The notes: generated by a model from the sequence alone, not told the origin. Shown: positions 16,994 to 30,301, counted from the stretch's first letter. The stretch: DNA of 64,000 bases from Collimonas humicola (GCF_018304945.1 NZ_JAGQEE010000002.1:496001-560000); one strand, 5' to 3'. Program-made: numbers and translations.

Positions 16994-18100
16994 ATGCAAT
17001 TGGTCAAAACCAACCGAGATACCCTTCTCCGGCCACTGCAGATCGTGAGCGGTATTGTCGAGCGTCGGCACACATTGCCGATTCTGGCCAATATCCTCAT
17101 TCGCAAAGACGGCGAAAAGGTCTCTTTCCTGTCGACCGACATCGAAGTGCAAATCACCACCAACGCCAAGGTCGGCAGCGGCAGCGAAGTTGCGGCAACC
17201 ACGGTGGCCGCGCGCAAGCTGCTGGACATCCTGCGCGCCCTGCCGGACACCGGCGAAGTCTCGCTGACCCTGAGCAACAAGCGCATGACTGTGCAGTCCG
17301 GCAAGTCGCGCTTTGCGCTGCAAACCCTGGCCGCCGAAGAGTTCCCTACAGTCGCCCAGGCAGACCACTACAACGCCACCGTCACCCTGCCGCAAAAGAC
17401 GCTCAAGCACCTGTTCAACATGGTGCACTTCTCGATGGCGCAACAGGATATCCGTTACTACCTGAACGGCCTGCTGCTGGTCCTCGACGGCAAGAACGTC
17501 ATCGCGGTCGCGACCGACGGCCACCGCCTGGCGTTTTGCCAGGTCGCCACCGAGCAAGAGTTCGCGCGCCAGGAAGTCATCATCCCGCGCAAGACCATCA
17601 TCGAACTGCAGCGCCTGCTGGAAGAAACCGACGAACCGGTCCAGCTTGAAATCGCCAACAACCAGGTCAAGCTGTCGTTCGCCGATATCGAACTGATCTC
17701 CAAGCTGGTCGAAGGCAAGTTCCCCGACTACACCCGCGTGGTGCCGAAGGGCTACAAGAACGACTTCACCATCAGCCGCGACCAGCTGCTGCGCTCGCTG
17801 CAGCGCGCCGCCATCATGACCAGCGACAAGTTCAAGGGCGTGCGCTGGGTAGTCACGCCAGGCAGCCTGAAAATTAGCTCCACCAATGCCGACCAGGAAG
17901 AAGCGATCGAAGAACTGGAAATCGACTACGGCGGCGATAGCGTCGACATCGGTTTCAACGTTACCTACCTGCTCGACGTCCTCAACAACCTGAAGGGCGA
18001 CAACGTCAACATCGCCCTCGGCGACGCCAATTCCTCTGCACTGATCACCGTGCCGGAAAACGCCGATTTCAAGTACGTAGTAATGCCAATGCGTATTTAA
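16994..18100 (+). CDS. dnaN: DNA polymerase III beta sliding clamp
   Basis: A 368-residue clamp of standard length with three repeated domains. The start MQLVKTNRDTLLRPLQIVSG and the end NADFKYVVMPMRI match DnaN, including the C-terminal MPMR(I/L) end that forms part of the partner-binding pocket. It forms a ring around DNA and tethers polymerase III and mismatch-repair proteins. Second gene in the dnaA-dnaN-gyrB group. Confidence 0.98.
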   Translation: MQLVKTNRDTLLRPLQIVSGIVERRHTLPILANILIRKDGEKVSFLSTDIEVQITTNAKVGSGSEVAATTVAARKLLDILRALPDTGEVSLTLSNKRMTVQSGKSRFALQTLAAEEFPTVAQADHYNATVTLPQKTLKHLFNMVHFSMAQQDIRYYLNGLLLVLDGKNVIAVATDGHRLAFCQVATEQEFARQEVIIPRKTIIELQRLLEETDEPVQLEIANNQVKLSFADIELISKLVEGKFPDYTRVVPKGYKNDFTISRDQLLRSLQRAAIMTSDKFKGVRWVVTPGSLKISSTNADQEEAIEELEIDYGGDSVDIGFNVTYLLDVLNNLKGDNVNIALGDANSSALITVPENADFKYVVMPMRI

Positions 18101-18151
18101 GCCAGCACACCGCCGGTTGCGTCGTCCAGGCGACCCCAGCTGCGCGCCCCG

Positions 18152-18181
18152 GTCATCCCCGCGCACGCGGGGATCCATTTT
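18152..18181. repeat. REP-like palindromic repeat (copy 1)
   Basis: A GTCATCCCCGCGCACGCGGG core followed by GATCCATTTT lies in the dnaN-gyrB gap. The palindrome CCCCGCG-CAC-GCGGGG can fold. Related copies occur at 44041-44070 and, inverted, at 44090-44117, so it is a dispersed family like REP/BIME elements. It may stabilise or attenuate the mRNA between dnaN and gyrB. Confidence 0.7.
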
Positions 18182-18296
18182 ATGGACCAGGCAACCGGAA
18201 AAAGCCGTAGGGTGGGCAAGCTTCTTTGCCCGTGCGCACCCACCCTGCTTGCTTGCAAAAGTAGCATCAGCCCCAATATGTGTAGTTCCGAAGTAA

Positions 18297-20798
<2,502 letters not shown>

Positions 20799-21132
20799 TT
20801 TGCGATGTTGTTCTCTCTCGCCTCGACCAATTGAATCAATGACCTAGGCCAATCTTCGGATTGGCCTTTTTCATTTTTGGAATTTGACCTTAAATTTTTT
20901 TTCGGGATGCATTGGCAATTTTTTTGCGCATATTCGCTTCCGCGCCGGGCGTATCGACATAAACGGGCTAATCGTTATTTCAATTCTTTATGTTCTATGT
21001 TGCCCATAGGGTAATATATTCCTCACCATAAAATGACAGTGATACGGGGTTTGCCAGTCGTATTCAGCATGTACCGCCGCAAACCCACTACTGCCCTGCT
21101 TTATCCACCCTATTTGTCTCAAACAATAATCC
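20799..21132. other. gyrB-hsdM junction with terminator and AT-rich promoter region
   Basis: After the gyrB terminator (20846-20871) the DNA is AT-rich with T-runs, a marked drop from gyrB. No gene is visible. It must hold the promoter of the restriction operon and probably the edge of the inserted island; I see no clear direct repeat marking that edge. Confidence 0.45.
20846..20871 (+). terminator. gyrB intrinsic terminator
   Basis: AGGCCAAT (20846-20853) and ATTGGCCT (20860-20867) form an 8-bp stem closed by a C(UUCG)G-type tetraloop and followed by a T-run. It lies 48 nt after the gyrB stop. Confidence 0.9.
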
Positions 21133-23466
21133 ATGACTCAAACCACCAACAACCTGGCCTCAGATTCTTGGGCAATCGCTGATCTTCTGCGTGGTGACTT
21201 CAAGCAAAGCCAATATGGCCGCATTATTCTGCCGTTTTGCCTATTACGCCGTCTGGAATGTGTGCTTGAACCCACTAAAGAGGCGGTACTCGCCGAGCAA
21301 CAAAAAATACAGGCGATGAATCTGCCGGAAGAAGCGCAAGAGAAAATGATCTTGCGTGCTGCGGGTGGTCTGTCGTTTTTCAATACGTCAAAGATGGATT
21401 TGTCGAAGTTGGGCGAAGCTGGCATCAAGGCCAATCTGGAAAGTTATATCCAAAGCTTTTCCAAAGACGCCCGTCAGATATTTGAATACTTTAACTTCGC
21501 CGAATTCATCGGCCAGTTGAACGACGCCAATTTGCTCTATAAGGTTGTGCAAAAAGTGCGCACCATTGATCTCAGCCCCAAGGCAGTATCGAATCACGAT
21601 ATGGGTTTGGTGTTTGAAGAGCTCATCCGCCGCTTTGCTGAAGGCTCGAACGAGACTGCCGGCGAACACTTCACCCCGCGCGACATTGTGCGCCTGACCA
21701 CCTCACTGGTGTTCATGGAAGATGATGAAGCGCTGACCAAGCTCGGTATTATTCGCACCATTTACGACCCTACGGCCGGGACTGGTGGCTTCTTGTCATC
21801 AGGCATGGAATACGTCCATGAGCTCAACCCCGAAGCTGTCATGCGCGCCTATGGGCAAGAACTGAATCCAGAAAGCTATGCCATTTGTAAAGCCGACATG
21901 CTCATCAAAGGGCAGGATGTCAGTAATATCAAACTCGGCAATACTCTCTCGAATGATCAGTTGTATGCCGACAAGTTTGATTACATGCTGTCGAATCCGC
22001 CATTTGGCGTCGATTGGAAAAAGATCGAGCAAGAGATCAATGATGAACATAGTCAAAAAGGTTTTGACGGCCGCTTTGGCGCAGGTTTGCCACGGGTTTC
22101 GGACGGCTCGCTGCTGTTTCTGCTGCATCTGATCAGCAAGTTGCGTGATTCAGCTGATGGCGGAGCGCGTATCGGCATTATTCTCAATGGCTCGCCCTTG
22201 TTTACTGGCGGCGCCGGTTCGGGCGAGTCAGAAATCCGCCGCTATATTCTGGAAGCCGATTTACTCGAAGCCATTGTCGCGCTGCCTACCGACATGTTCT
22301 ACAACACGGGCATCTCCACCTATGTCTGGGTGCTATCGAATAAAAAAGCCAAGGCACGCAAAGGGCTGGTGCAATTGATCAATGGCGTGAACCTGTGTGG
22401 CAAAATGCGCAAATCGCTGGGCAGCAAGCGCAATGTCATGGATGACAGCGACATCGCCACCATCACCAAATGCTTCGGCGATTTTGAAGTGGTCGATGCG
22501 CGTGAGCTGGATAAACCTGCCGAACAAAAGAGCAGTCGGGGCCGCCAATCTGCCAATCCCAAAACTGAAGCAGCCAAAACCTTTGCTGCCAAAATCTTTA
22601 AGACCCACGAGTTTGGCTATCGGCGTATCACCATAGAACGCCCGCTGCGTATGTCTTACCAATTCAGCGATGAACGCATAGCCAGTTTACGTTTTGAGTC
22701 GGGTGCGCTCAATGCGGTGATGCAATGGACGTATGCAGAATACGGCGCGGCATGGATAGATGCAGAACTCTCTGCAAACTATGGCGACCTCAGCAGCCAC
22801 CAGGACGCCATACGCCGTTACATCAAACTGCACTTTGCCGATCTCAAAGAGAAGCAAATCAAAGACCTTCTGGATCGCCATACATGGTGCGATCAATTAG
22901 TCATCATGCTCAAAACACACAGATTGCAAGTGACCATTGGCAGCGCCCAGTTTGATGACATGAATGCCTTTGACGATGTACTCGCCAAGGCTGCGAAAAA
23001 ACAAGGTATCGGCCTGGATGCCAAAGAGAAAAAAGCCATCGAAGCGGCCGTCAGCTGGAAGAACCCCGACGCGCAAAAAGTCATCAAGAAAATCCACAAA
23101 AGCAAAACCGACCCGATTTACGGTTTGTTTGCCGGCGAAGGCGATAACGTTGGTAAAACTGTCGAATACAAGGCCGACGGCGATCTACGTGATGCAGAAA
23201 ACGTCGCGCTCGATCCGAGTAAAAATGTCAACGAGATCAATGAGGCCTATTTCAAAAAAGAAGTGCAACCGCATGTGCAAGACGCCTGGATAGACGCCAG
23301 CAAGAAGGACAGCAAAGACCAGCAAATCGGTATCGTCGGTTACGAGATTCCGTTCAATCGCCATTTTTACCAATACCAGCCACCGCGAGATCTGGCTGAA
23401 ATTGATGCCGATCTCGATGCGGTCAGTGCCGAGATCATGAAGTTGCTGCAAGAGGTGCATTCATGA
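21133..23466 (+). CDS. hsdM: Type I restriction-modification methyltransferase subunit HsdM
   Basis: A 777-residue N6-adenine methyltransferase. After the helical HsdM N-terminal domain, motif [10 protein letters not shown] (about residue 212) binds S-adenosylmethionine and motif IV NPPF (about residue 288) is catalytic. It is longer than the roughly 500-residue classical HsdM: beyond about residue 480 there is a long Lys-rich extension ([19 protein letters not shown], later [15 protein letters not shown]), as in a known group of large HsdM proteins. With HsdS it methylates the host target; with HsdR it supports cleavage of unmodified DNA. Its stop overlaps the next start (ATGA). Confidence 0.95.
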   Translation: MTQTTNNLASDSWAIADLLRGDFKQSQYGRIILPFCLLRRLECVLEPTKEAVLAEQQKIQAMNLPEEAQEKMILRAAGGLSFFNTSKMDLSKLGEAGIKANLESYIQSFSKDARQIFEYFNFAEFIGQLNDANLLYKVVQKVRTIDLSPKAVSNHDMGLVFEELIRRFAEGSNETAGEHFTPRDIVRLTTSLVFMEDDEALTKLGIIRTIYDPTAGTGGFLSSGMEYVHELNPEAVMRAYGQELNPESYAICKADMLIKGQDVSNIKLGNTLSNDQLYADKFDYMLSNPPFGVDWKKIEQEINDEHSQKGFDGRFGAGLPRVSDGSLLFLLHLISKLRDSADGGARIGIILNGSPLFTGGAGSGESEIRRYILEADLLEAIVALPTDMFYNTGISTYVWVLSNKKAKARKGLVQLINGVNLCGKMRKSLGSKRNVMDDSDIATITKCFGDFEVVDARELDKPAEQKSSRGRQSANPKTEAAKTFAAKIFKTHEFGYRRITIERPLRMSYQFSDERIASLRFESGALNAVMQWTYAEYGAAWIDAELSANYGDLSSHQDAIRRYIKLHFADLKEKQIKDLLDRHTWCDQLVIMLKTHRLQVTIGSAQFDDMNAFDDVLAKAAKKQGIGLDAKEKKAIEAAVSWKNPDAQKVIKKIHKSKTDPIYGLFAGEGDNVGKTVEYKADGDLRDAENVALDPSKNVNEINEAYFKKEVQPHVQDAWIDASKKDSKDQQIGIVGYEIPFNRHFYQYQPPRDLAEIDADLDAVSAEIMKLLQEVHS

Positions 23467-24488
23467 CGAAAGTAAGCAAGGTCCAGGAAAGTGCGGAACA
23501 TCTAGAGTTTGCTGAAGTTGTGCAACTCATTGATGCGGCACGCCAGCATGCGTATCAGGCCGTCAATACCGCGCTCATTGAACTATATTGGCAAATAGGC
23601 GCGTATATCAGTCGTAAATTGCAAGCCGCAGAATGGGGTGATGGTGTTGTTGATGCGCTGGCCAATCATCTTGCCGCCACGCAACCAAATTTAACGGGAT
23701 TCACCCGTCGCAATCTATTCCGTATGCGCCAGTTTTATGACGCCTATCAACACGATCAAATTGTGTCAGCGCTGCTGACACAATTGCCTTGGACGCACAA
23801 TCTCACCATCCTCAGCCGTAGCAAACATCCTGAGGAGCGCGAGTTTTATATCAAGATGGCAATTAAGGAGAAGTGGTCTAGTCGTGAACTCGAACGCCAG
23901 TTTAAGGCTGCATTGTTTGAACGGATGGTACTTAATCCGGCAAAAGTGTCAGCAGTGCTGACACAAACGCATCCTGAAGCACTGAGCGTATTTAAAGACA
24001 GTTATGTTGTCGATTTTTTAAACTTGCAAGAACATCATAGCGAAGCCGATTTGCATCACAGTCTGTTGGCCAAGTTGAAGCATTTTTTGTTAGAACTCGG
24101 TCGTGACTTTTGTTTTGTCGGCAGTGAATTCCCCATTCAGGTCGGCACACAAGATTTTGCGCTAGATCTGTTGTTCTTTCATCGTGGCTTAAATGCCTTG
24201 GTAGCGATTGAGCTGAAAGTAGATCGGTTCGAGCCGGAGCATTTAGGCAAACTCAATTTTTACCTGGAAGCGCTGGATCGTGATCACCGCAAACCGCATG
24301 AAAATCCCACCATCGGCGTGCTGCTGTGCGCCAGCAAAGATGATGAAGTGGTTGAGTATGCACTAAGCCGCAGCCTGTCACCGGCCATGATCGCCGAATA
24401 CCAAACCCAATTGCCAGATAAAAAACTGCTGCAAGCGAAACTGCATGAATTTTATCTGTTGAATATTGCGCAGGGGGACGGGTTATGA
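23463..24488 (+). CDS. DUF1016 (YhcG-type) PD-(D/E)XK nuclease-like protein inside the hsd operon
   Basis: 341 residues. The N-terminal DUF1016_N part ([26 protein letters not shown], about residues 27-52) is followed by the family core [16 protein letters not shown] and a C-terminal nuclease fold. Candidate catalytic residues are D231 and D235 in DFALDLLFF and E250-x-K252 in IELKVDRF, as expected for PD-(D/E)XK enzymes. It overlaps both hsdM and hsdS by 4 nt, so it is translated as part of the operon. Family members are often found in type I operons, but their role is not settled; they may assist cleavage or act on other DNA. Confidence 0.85.
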   Translation: MTKVSKVQESAEHLEFAEVVQLIDAARQHAYQAVNTALIELYWQIGAYISRKLQAAEWGDGVVDALANHLAATQPNLTGFTRRNLFRMRQFYDAYQHDQIVSALLTQLPWTHNLTILSRSKHPEEREFYIKMAIKEKWSSRELERQFKAALFERMVLNPAKVSAVLTQTHPEALSVFKDSYVVDFLNLQEHHSEADLHHSLLAKLKHFLLELGRDFCFVGSEFPIQVGTQDFALDLLFFHRGLNALVAIELKVDRFEPEHLGKLNFYLEALDRDHRKPHENPTIGVLLCASKDDEVVEYALSRSLSPAMIAEYQTQLPDKKLLQAKLHEFYLLNIAQGDGL

Positions 24489-25858
24489 GTCGGTATAAGG
24501 CTTATGAGAAATATAAAAAGACCCCGACAGATTGGTTGGGTGACGCACCTGAACATTGGAAAACAGTTCCAGTCGGGAGGTTATTTAAACGAATAAAGAG
24601 AACAAACCATATTGATAAAGAAATGCTCTCTGTTTATAGAGATTATGGCGTTATTCCAACGTCAAGTCGTGATGATAATAACAATAAGCCGTCAGAGGAT
24701 CTAACACCGTATCAATTGGTTGAACGTAATGATCTGGTGATGAATAAAATGAAGACGTGGCAAGGATCAATAGCAATATCAGAATTTGAAGGAATTGTTA
24801 GCCCTGCATATTTCGTATACAAACCAACGCCACAGCTTTTCGAGTTTGCGTATCCGAAATACATTCACTATTTACTACGGCATCCAATATACATTGCTCA
24901 ATATCTTCGACAATCAAAAGGTATTCGGGTCAATCAATGGGACTTAGATCCTGAAGAGTTCCAGCGGATCGAATTACTATTGCCGGAAAAAGGCGAACAA
25001 ATAAAAATATTTCAATTTCTCGATCACGAAACCGCCAAGATCGATGCCCTGATAGCGAAGCAGCAAGGGCTGATCAAACTGCTCAAAGAAAAGCAGCAGG
25101 CAGTGATTAGTCATGCCGTTACCAAAGGCCTCAATCCCAACGCCCCCATGCGGGACTCAGGTGTGGAGTGGTTAGGTGAAGTACCGGCGCATTGGGACGT
25201 TCTAGCTATAAAGCATATGGTAGCCATTCCTGTGACAGACGGTCCACACGAAACGCCGAATTTTTTGGATAGTGGTGTGCCGTTTATTTCGGCTGAAGCT
25301 GTGTCGTCTGGTCGAATTGATTTCGAAAAGATCAGGGCACATATATCTCAAAAAGATAACGAAAGATATTCACAAAAATATTCACCAAAAAAATTTGACA
25401 TTTATATGGTGAAATCTGGTGCCACAACGGGTGTAACCGCAATTAATGAAACTGATGCTCAATTCAATATTTGGTCGCCATTAGCTGTAATTCGATGCGA
25501 CAAAACATCTGATCCATATTTTATTCTGAATTTTTTGAAATCCGTAAATTTTAAGGAGGCCGTTGAACTCAATTGGAGTTTCGGAACTCAGCAAAATATA
25601 GGTATGGGTGTGATAGAGAATCTTCATGTGACGAGACCTCCGATTAGCGAGGCGAAGTTAATTGCTAAAATATTGCTAGAAAAGTGTGCTGGCTTTGATA
25701 AAGCAATTGATTGTGCAAATAGGCAGATTGAATTCTCTAAAGAACGCCGCACAGCTTTAATCTCCGCCGCAGTCACTGGAAAAATCGATGTACGTGACTG
25801 GCAGCCAGTGCCGGTTTCTGAATTAGAGGACGTAGCAGCAGAACCTGCATGCGCTTGA
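24485..25858 (+). CDS. hsdS: Type I restriction specificity subunit HsdS
   Basis: 457 residues with two target-recognition halves. Half 1 begins DWLGDAPEHWKTVPVGRLFK and half 2 begins SGVEWLGEVPAHWDVLAIKH, the two repeat starts of HsdS. They are separated by a conserved helical spacer (AKIDALIAKQQGLIKLLKEK, about residues 183-202), and a second helix (RQIEFSKERRTALISAAVTG) follows near the end. Each half reads one part of a bipartite DNA site. The recognition domains (about 24560-24990 and 25200-25640) are far more AT-rich than the helices and flanking genes, as is usual where recognition domains are exchanged. The target sequence cannot be read from the protein. Confidence 0.95.
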   Translation: MSRYKAYEKYKKTPTDWLGDAPEHWKTVPVGRLFKRIKRTNHIDKEMLSVYRDYGVIPTSSRDDNNNKPSEDLTPYQLVERNDLVMNKMKTWQGSIAISEFEGIVSPAYFVYKPTPQLFEFAYPKYIHYLLRHPIYIAQYLRQSKGIRVNQWDLDPEEFQRIELLLPEKGEQIKIFQFLDHETAKIDALIAKQQGLIKLLKEKQQAVISHAVTKGLNPNAPMRDSGVEWLGEVPAHWDVLAIKHMVAIPVTDGPHETPNFLDSGVPFISAEAVSSGRIDFEKIRAHISQKDNERYSQKYSPKKFDIYMVKSGATTGVTAINETDAQFNIWSPLAVIRCDKTSDPYFILNFLKSVNFKEAVELNWSFGTQQNIGMGVIENLHVTRPPISEAKLIAKILLEKCAGFDKAIDCANRQIEFSKERRTALISAAVTGKIDVRDWQPVPVSELEDVAAEPACA

Positions 25859-25894
25859 TGCGATTGCCCGGATAAACCAAGAAAAACAAAGTCT

Positions 25895-28800
25895 ATGAGT
25901 AAAGCAAACGAACTCACCTTTCAAAACGACATGGTTCGGCAGCTGCTGGCCAATGGCTGGCTGCTCGGCAAGGCCGAACACTACAACCGTGAACTGGCCT
26001 TGTATCCGGAAGATGCGCTTGGCTTTGTCAAAGACACGCAAGACGAGCAATGGCAAAAGTTTTGTGCGCTTTACCCCAATAACCCCGAACAAAAATTTCT
26101 GGAACGGTTGGCTACGCAACTGAATAAAGCCGACCCGAATGCAGCGAATAAAGAAATGCGTACCTTCGGCACGCTGGGCGTATTGCGCCACGAGCTGCGG
26201 GATCGCGGTACGCGCTTCTCCATGTGTCAGTTTGCACCGGAGCATGACTTGAACCCGGACACCTTAGCACGCTATCAGCAAAACCGCCTGCGGGTGGTGC
26301 CTGAGCTGGTGTATAGCCCGCGGGCGACACCAGCGCAATTGGCTGAGACGGGTACCAAAGCGAAGGCATGGCGGATTGATCTGGTGTTGTTTGTGAATGG
26401 CATTCCGGTCGCTACGCTGGAGCTGAAGTCAGAGTTCAAGCAGGCAGTACATAGTGCAATGAAGCAGTATCGCACTACACGCTTGCCGATCGACCCCATC
26501 GCCAAAAAGCCAGAACCATTACTTAGCTTTAAGCGCGGTGCATTGGTACATTTTGCCGTGAGCCAGTACGAGGTGTACATGGCGACGCGCCTGGAGGGTG
26601 ATGACACTTATTTCTTACCGTTTAATAAGGGTACGGCTGAGGGCGGCGCAGGCAATGATGTGCCGGAAGTACTGACGCAATACGCGACGGATTATCTGTG
26701 GAATGAAGTCTTATTGCCGAAAAACCTGCTGATGATTCTGGCGCGTTATGTGCATTTGCAGATAGAAGAAAAAGAAGACTGGGAAGGCCGAAAATATAAG
26801 AAAGAAAGCCTGATCTTCCCGCGTTATCACCAGTGGGATGTGGTGAACAAGCTGCTGGCGGCGACGCGTGCCGAAGGGCCGGGGCAGAAGTATCTGATAC
26901 AGCACAGCGCCGGCTCGGGCAAATCGAATTCCATCGCCTGGGCCGCACATCAACTTTCGTCCTTGTATGACGGCAACGGCAATAAGCAGTTTCATTCCGT
27001 GATTGTGGTCACAGACCGCACCGTGCTGGATGAGCAGTTGCAGGACACCATCGCCCAGTTTGAGCATACCGACGGTGTGGTTGGGCGGATTAATAATCAG
27101 GAAGGTGATGGTTCTAAATCAGAAAAACTCGCCAAGGCTTTAGAAAACTCGCAGCCGATTATTATCGTCACGATACAAACCTTTCCATTTGTGCTGAAGG
27201 CGATAGAAAACAGCGTCAGCCTGAAAGAACGTAACTACGTTGTAATTGCCGACGAGGCGCATTCTTCACAAACCGGCTCTACAGCAAGACAGCTTAAAGA
27301 AGTGCTGATGGTGGAAGCCACTGGCGATGATGAAGCCGAATTGACCACCGACGATATTCTGGATGCCGCAGTAGCTTCGCGTCGCGCCTCGAAAAATCTG
27401 AGTTATCTAGCCTTCACCGCCACGCCGAAAACCAAGACTTTAGAGCTATTCGGCCGCTTGCCGCGCCCGGAGGAAGCACCGTCCAAGACCAATAAGCCCG
27501 CAGCCTTCCATGTGTACAGCATGCGCCAGGCGATTGAGGAAGGTTTTATTCTGGATGTGCTGAAGAACTACACCAATTACAAAGTCGCCTATAACCTGGC
27601 GATGAAGATGAAGGATGCCGATCAAGAGGTCGAGAGCAAGCGCGCCAAGGTCAAGCTGAACCAATGGGTACGCCTGCACGACTACAACGTCAGCCAAAAG
27701 GTACAAGTTATCGTCGAGCATTTTAAAACCCATGTGATGGGTTTGCTCAATGGCCAAGCCAAGGCGATGGTGGTGACCAGCTCACGCAAAGAGGCCGTGC
27801 GTTATAAGCTGGCTTTCGACAACTACATCACAACGCAGGGCTATCAAAAGATCCATGCGATGGTGGCGTTCTCGGGCGAAGTGGAATTTAGCGACAAAGA
27901 TCCAAATTCAGAAGCGGTACTAGGTAATAAATACACTGAAATGAATATGAACCCGCGGTTAAAAGGGCGCGACATGCGCAAAGCCTTTGACACCGATGAT
28001 TATCAAGTAATGATCGTGGCGAATAAATTTCAGACCGGCTTTGATCAACCCAAACTATGCGCCATGTATGTCGATAAAAAGCTAGCTGGGGTGGAGTGTG
28101 TGCAGACCTTATCACGCCTGAATCGTATTTACCCAAGCAAGAAGGAAACCGGCACTTTCATACTGGATTTCTTTAACGCGCCAGAAGATATCCTCACCGC
28201 CTTCCAACCTTACTTCCAGACAGCAGAGCTGGCCGATGTGTCTGATCCAGATTTGATTTTTGATCTGAACGACAAGCTGCGTGCTTCCGGCATCTTTACT
28301 TGGACAGAGGTAGAGCAGTTTTGCGACGCCTTCTTCGTCAAGAGCAAGAGCAATGCGGCGATCGCGAATATCTGCAAACCCGCCGTCGAACGCTGGCAGA
28401 AGCGTTATAAATCAGCAGTAGAGGCCTACAAACACGCCCGCGATATGTTTGAGCGCACCAAGAAAACCGCCGATGCAGTGTTGATTGCCAACGCTGAGAG
28501 CAGTTTGAAAGAATGCAAGAAAGAAAAGGACGCGCTGGAAATTTTCAAAAAAGATCTAGCTACCTTCGTGCGCTTTTATGAATTCATGTCGCAGATTGTC
28601 GATTACGACGACAAAGACCTGGAAAAATTAAGCCTCTACGCTCGCAATCTACGCCCCATGCTGCGCGAAACCATCATGGATGAAGATGAGATCGATCTCA
28701 GCAGTATCGTGTTGAGCCACTACCGCGTATCGAAAATTCGCCAGCAACATTTAATCATGCAAGAGTCGGATGAGTACAAGCTGGAACCAGGCGATGCAGT

Positions 28801-29146
28801 AGGTACGGCCAAGGCCAAAGACAAGCAAGTCGAATTTTTATCGCAGATCGTGCACCGCCTCAACGAACTATTCATCACCGATCAACTGACAGAAGCGGAT
28901 ATGGTGAATTACGCCACTACTATCAGCGACAAGGTGCGTGAGAACGAACTGGTGATGCGTCAGCTACTTTCCAACAGTCCGGAGCAGGCGATGCTGGGTG
29001 ATTTCCCTAAGGCAGTGGACGATGCTGTGATGGACAGCAGCGCCGCACATCAGAATCAGATGATGCAGCTCTTGTCTGATCCTAGTAAGGCGAAGATGTT
29101 TTCTAAGGTTATTTTTGATATTTTGACTCGGAGATCGGAGAATTAA
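25895..29146 (+). CDS. hsdR: Type I restriction endonuclease/translocase subunit HsdR
   Basis: A 1083-residue motor and nuclease. The N-terminal PD-(D/E)XK nuclease has D162 in RIDLVLF and E176-x-K178 in TLELKSE. The SF2 helicase part has Walker A SAGSGKS (about residues 338-344), VVTDRTVLDEQL, the DEAH box (about 453-456), SYLAFTATPKTKT and VANKFQTGFDQPKL. A long helical C-terminus binds the methylase complex. It translocates DNA and cuts far from the unmethylated site. It starts 36 nt after hsdS, in the same operon. Intact length and motifs suggest an active system. Confidence 0.95.
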   Translation: MSKANELTFQNDMVRQLLANGWLLGKAEHYNRELALYPEDALGFVKDTQDEQWQKFCALYPNNPEQKFLERLATQLNKADPNAANKEMRTFGTLGVLRHELRDRGTRFSMCQFAPEHDLNPDTLARYQQNRLRVVPELVYSPRATPAQLAETGTKAKAWRIDLVLFVNGIPVATLELKSEFKQAVHSAMKQYRTTRLPIDPIAKKPEPLLSFKRGALVHFAVSQYEVYMATRLEGDDTYFLPFNKGTAEGGAGNDVPEVLTQYATDYLWNEVLLPKNLLMILARYVHLQIEEKEDWEGRKYKKESLIFPRYHQWDVVNKLLAATRAEGPGQKYLIQHSAGSGKSNSIAWAAHQLSSLYDGNGNKQFHSVIVVTDRTVLDEQLQDTIAQFEHTDGVVGRINNQEGDGSKSEKLAKALENSQPIIIVTIQTFPFVLKAIENSVSLKERNYVVIADEAHSSQTGSTARQLKEVLMVEATGDDEAELTTDDILDAAVASRRASKNLSYLAFTATPKTKTLELFGRLPRPEEAPSKTNKPAAFHVYSMRQAIEEGFILDVLKNYTNYKVAYNLAMKMKDADQEVESKRAKVKLNQWVRLHDYNVSQKVQVIVEHFKTHVMGLLNGQAKAMVVTSSRKEAVRYKLAFDNYITTQGYQKIHAMVAFSGEVEFSDKDPNSEAVLGNKYTEMNMNPRLKGRDMRKAFDTDDYQVMIVANKFQTGFDQPKLCAMYVDKKLAGVECVQTLSRLNRIYPSKKETGTFILDFFNAPEDILTAFQPYFQTAELADVSDPDLIFDLNDKLRASGIFTWTEVEQFCDAFFVKSKSNAAIANICKPAVERWQKRYKSAVEAYKHARDMFERTKKTADAVLIANAESSLKECKKEKDALEIFKKDLATFVRFYEFMSQIVDYDDKDLEKLSLYARNLRPMLRETIMDEDEIDLSSIVLSHYRVSKIRQQHLIMQESDEYKLEPGDAVGTAKAKDKQVEFLSQIVHRLNELFITDQLTEADMVNYATTISDKVRENELVMRQLLSNSPEQAMLGDFPKAVDDAVMDSSAAHQNQMMQLLSDPSKAKMFSKVIFDILTRRSEN

Positions 29147-29183
29147 TTTTGAGTGCTGAAAAAAAACGTAAATTATTGTGCCT

Positions 29184-30110
29184 ATGAGCGACATCAAGCT
29201 CTTTCGTCTGCAAAATGGTAAAGCCAAAGAGTTCCAAGGAGATGCTTCTGGTCTTGAAAAGCCATTGCAAATCCTGATAGAGAACAATCTGGAACCTTTG
29301 CTCGGTATTCGCTTCCTGGCAACTGAATATTCGACCGGTAAAACCCACGCTGGGCGCATCGATACGCTTGGTCTAGATGAGAACCACTGTCCGGTGATTC
29401 TTGAATACAAAAGGTCAAGTTCAGAGAATGTGATTAACCAGGGGTTGTTCTACCTGGACTGGCTGATGGATCACCAAGCTGAGTTTAAATTACTTGTCAT
29501 GGATAAGCTCGGGAAGCCAGCTGCGGATCTTATTGATTGGAGTGCCCCACGCCTGATTTGCGTTGCTTCAGATTTCACAAAATATGACGGGCATGCGGTA
29601 CAGCAGATCAATCGTCAGATCGAGTTGGTGCGTTATCGCTTGTTCGGCTCTGAGTTATTGTTGCTTGAATCGGCCAATACACCAATCTCAACGCGTACAA
29701 CGACTGGCTCGGATCGACCCCCAGTTACAACAGCGATAAGAGCGCGTAGCTCCGATAAGCATGTGGCTGAATCTTTGCAGGAGCTTTCTCGCGAAATGGC
29801 CGAGCTCTTGGCTTCGATGGAGGACTATGTTCTCTCGCTTGGTGATGACGTACAACGCAAAGAGCTTAAGCTTTACCTTGCATTCACTCGTTTGAAAAAC
29901 TTTGCGACGATAGTCATCCAAAAAAATCGCTTCTTACTCTTTCTACATCTGGATCCTGATCAGCTAGGTGTCTTGCCCGAAAACGCCCGGAATGTACGTG
30001 AGACCGGGCACTGGGGTACAGGAGATATCGAGTTGAGTATTGCTAATTCTCGCGAGTTCGATTTGGCAAAGTCATTGATTCAAATGGCCTACGAAGGGCG
30101 GTCGTCATAG
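29184..30110 (+). CDS. DUF5655-containing PD-(D/E)XK nuclease-like protein
   Basis: About 308 residues from the ATG at 29184 (a GTG at 29178 is equally possible; neither has a strong ribosome site). The N-terminal part has a nuclease-like core, D60 in GRIDTLGLDE and E74-x-K76 in ILEYKRSSSENVINQ, resembling NucS/DUF91 folds. The C-terminal part (about 215-305) resembles DUF5655, with KLYLAFTRLKNFATIVIQK. It follows hsdR by 37 nt on the same strand and probably ends the operon. It may be an accessory nuclease or DNA-end sensor; its function is not established. Confidence 0.75.
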   Translation: MSDIKLFRLQNGKAKEFQGDASGLEKPLQILIENNLEPLLGIRFLATEYSTGKTHAGRIDTLGLDENHCPVILEYKRSSSENVINQGLFYLDWLMDHQAEFKLLVMDKLGKPAADLIDWSAPRLICVASDFTKYDGHAVQQINRQIELVRYRLFGSELLLLESANTPISTRTTTGSDRPPVTTAIRARSSDKHVAESLQELSREMAELLASMEDYVLSLGDDVQRKELKLYLAFTRLKNFATIVIQKNRFLLFLHLDPDQLGVLPENARNVRETGHWGTGDIELSIANSREFDLAKSLIQMAYEGRSS

Positions 30111-30158
30111 TGATACTGTTGATTTTCGAAACGAGAAATAACAGCAATGGCTAGTGGA

Positions 30159-30185
30159 GATTGTGCGGACACTGTCTGCACAATC
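30159..30185. terminator. Near-perfect hairpin after the restriction operon
   Basis: GATTGTGC (30159-30166) pairs with GCACAATC (30178-30185), and the inner GACA/TGTC also pairs, giving a 27-nt nearly complete palindrome. There is no U-run, so it may be a Rho-dependent end, an mRNA-protecting stem or a protein site between the convergent hsd operon and the helicase gene. Confidence 0.45.
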
Positions 30186-30301
30186 GCAGGTGGCTATAGG
30201 TATAAATCGAACCGGGACCAAATTCAAGGTCGTTGTCTACTTCCACTGCGGCGGACTTGACCTGTATCCAGTTTCAATGCCCCACAGAAAACCCTGATGA
30301 A

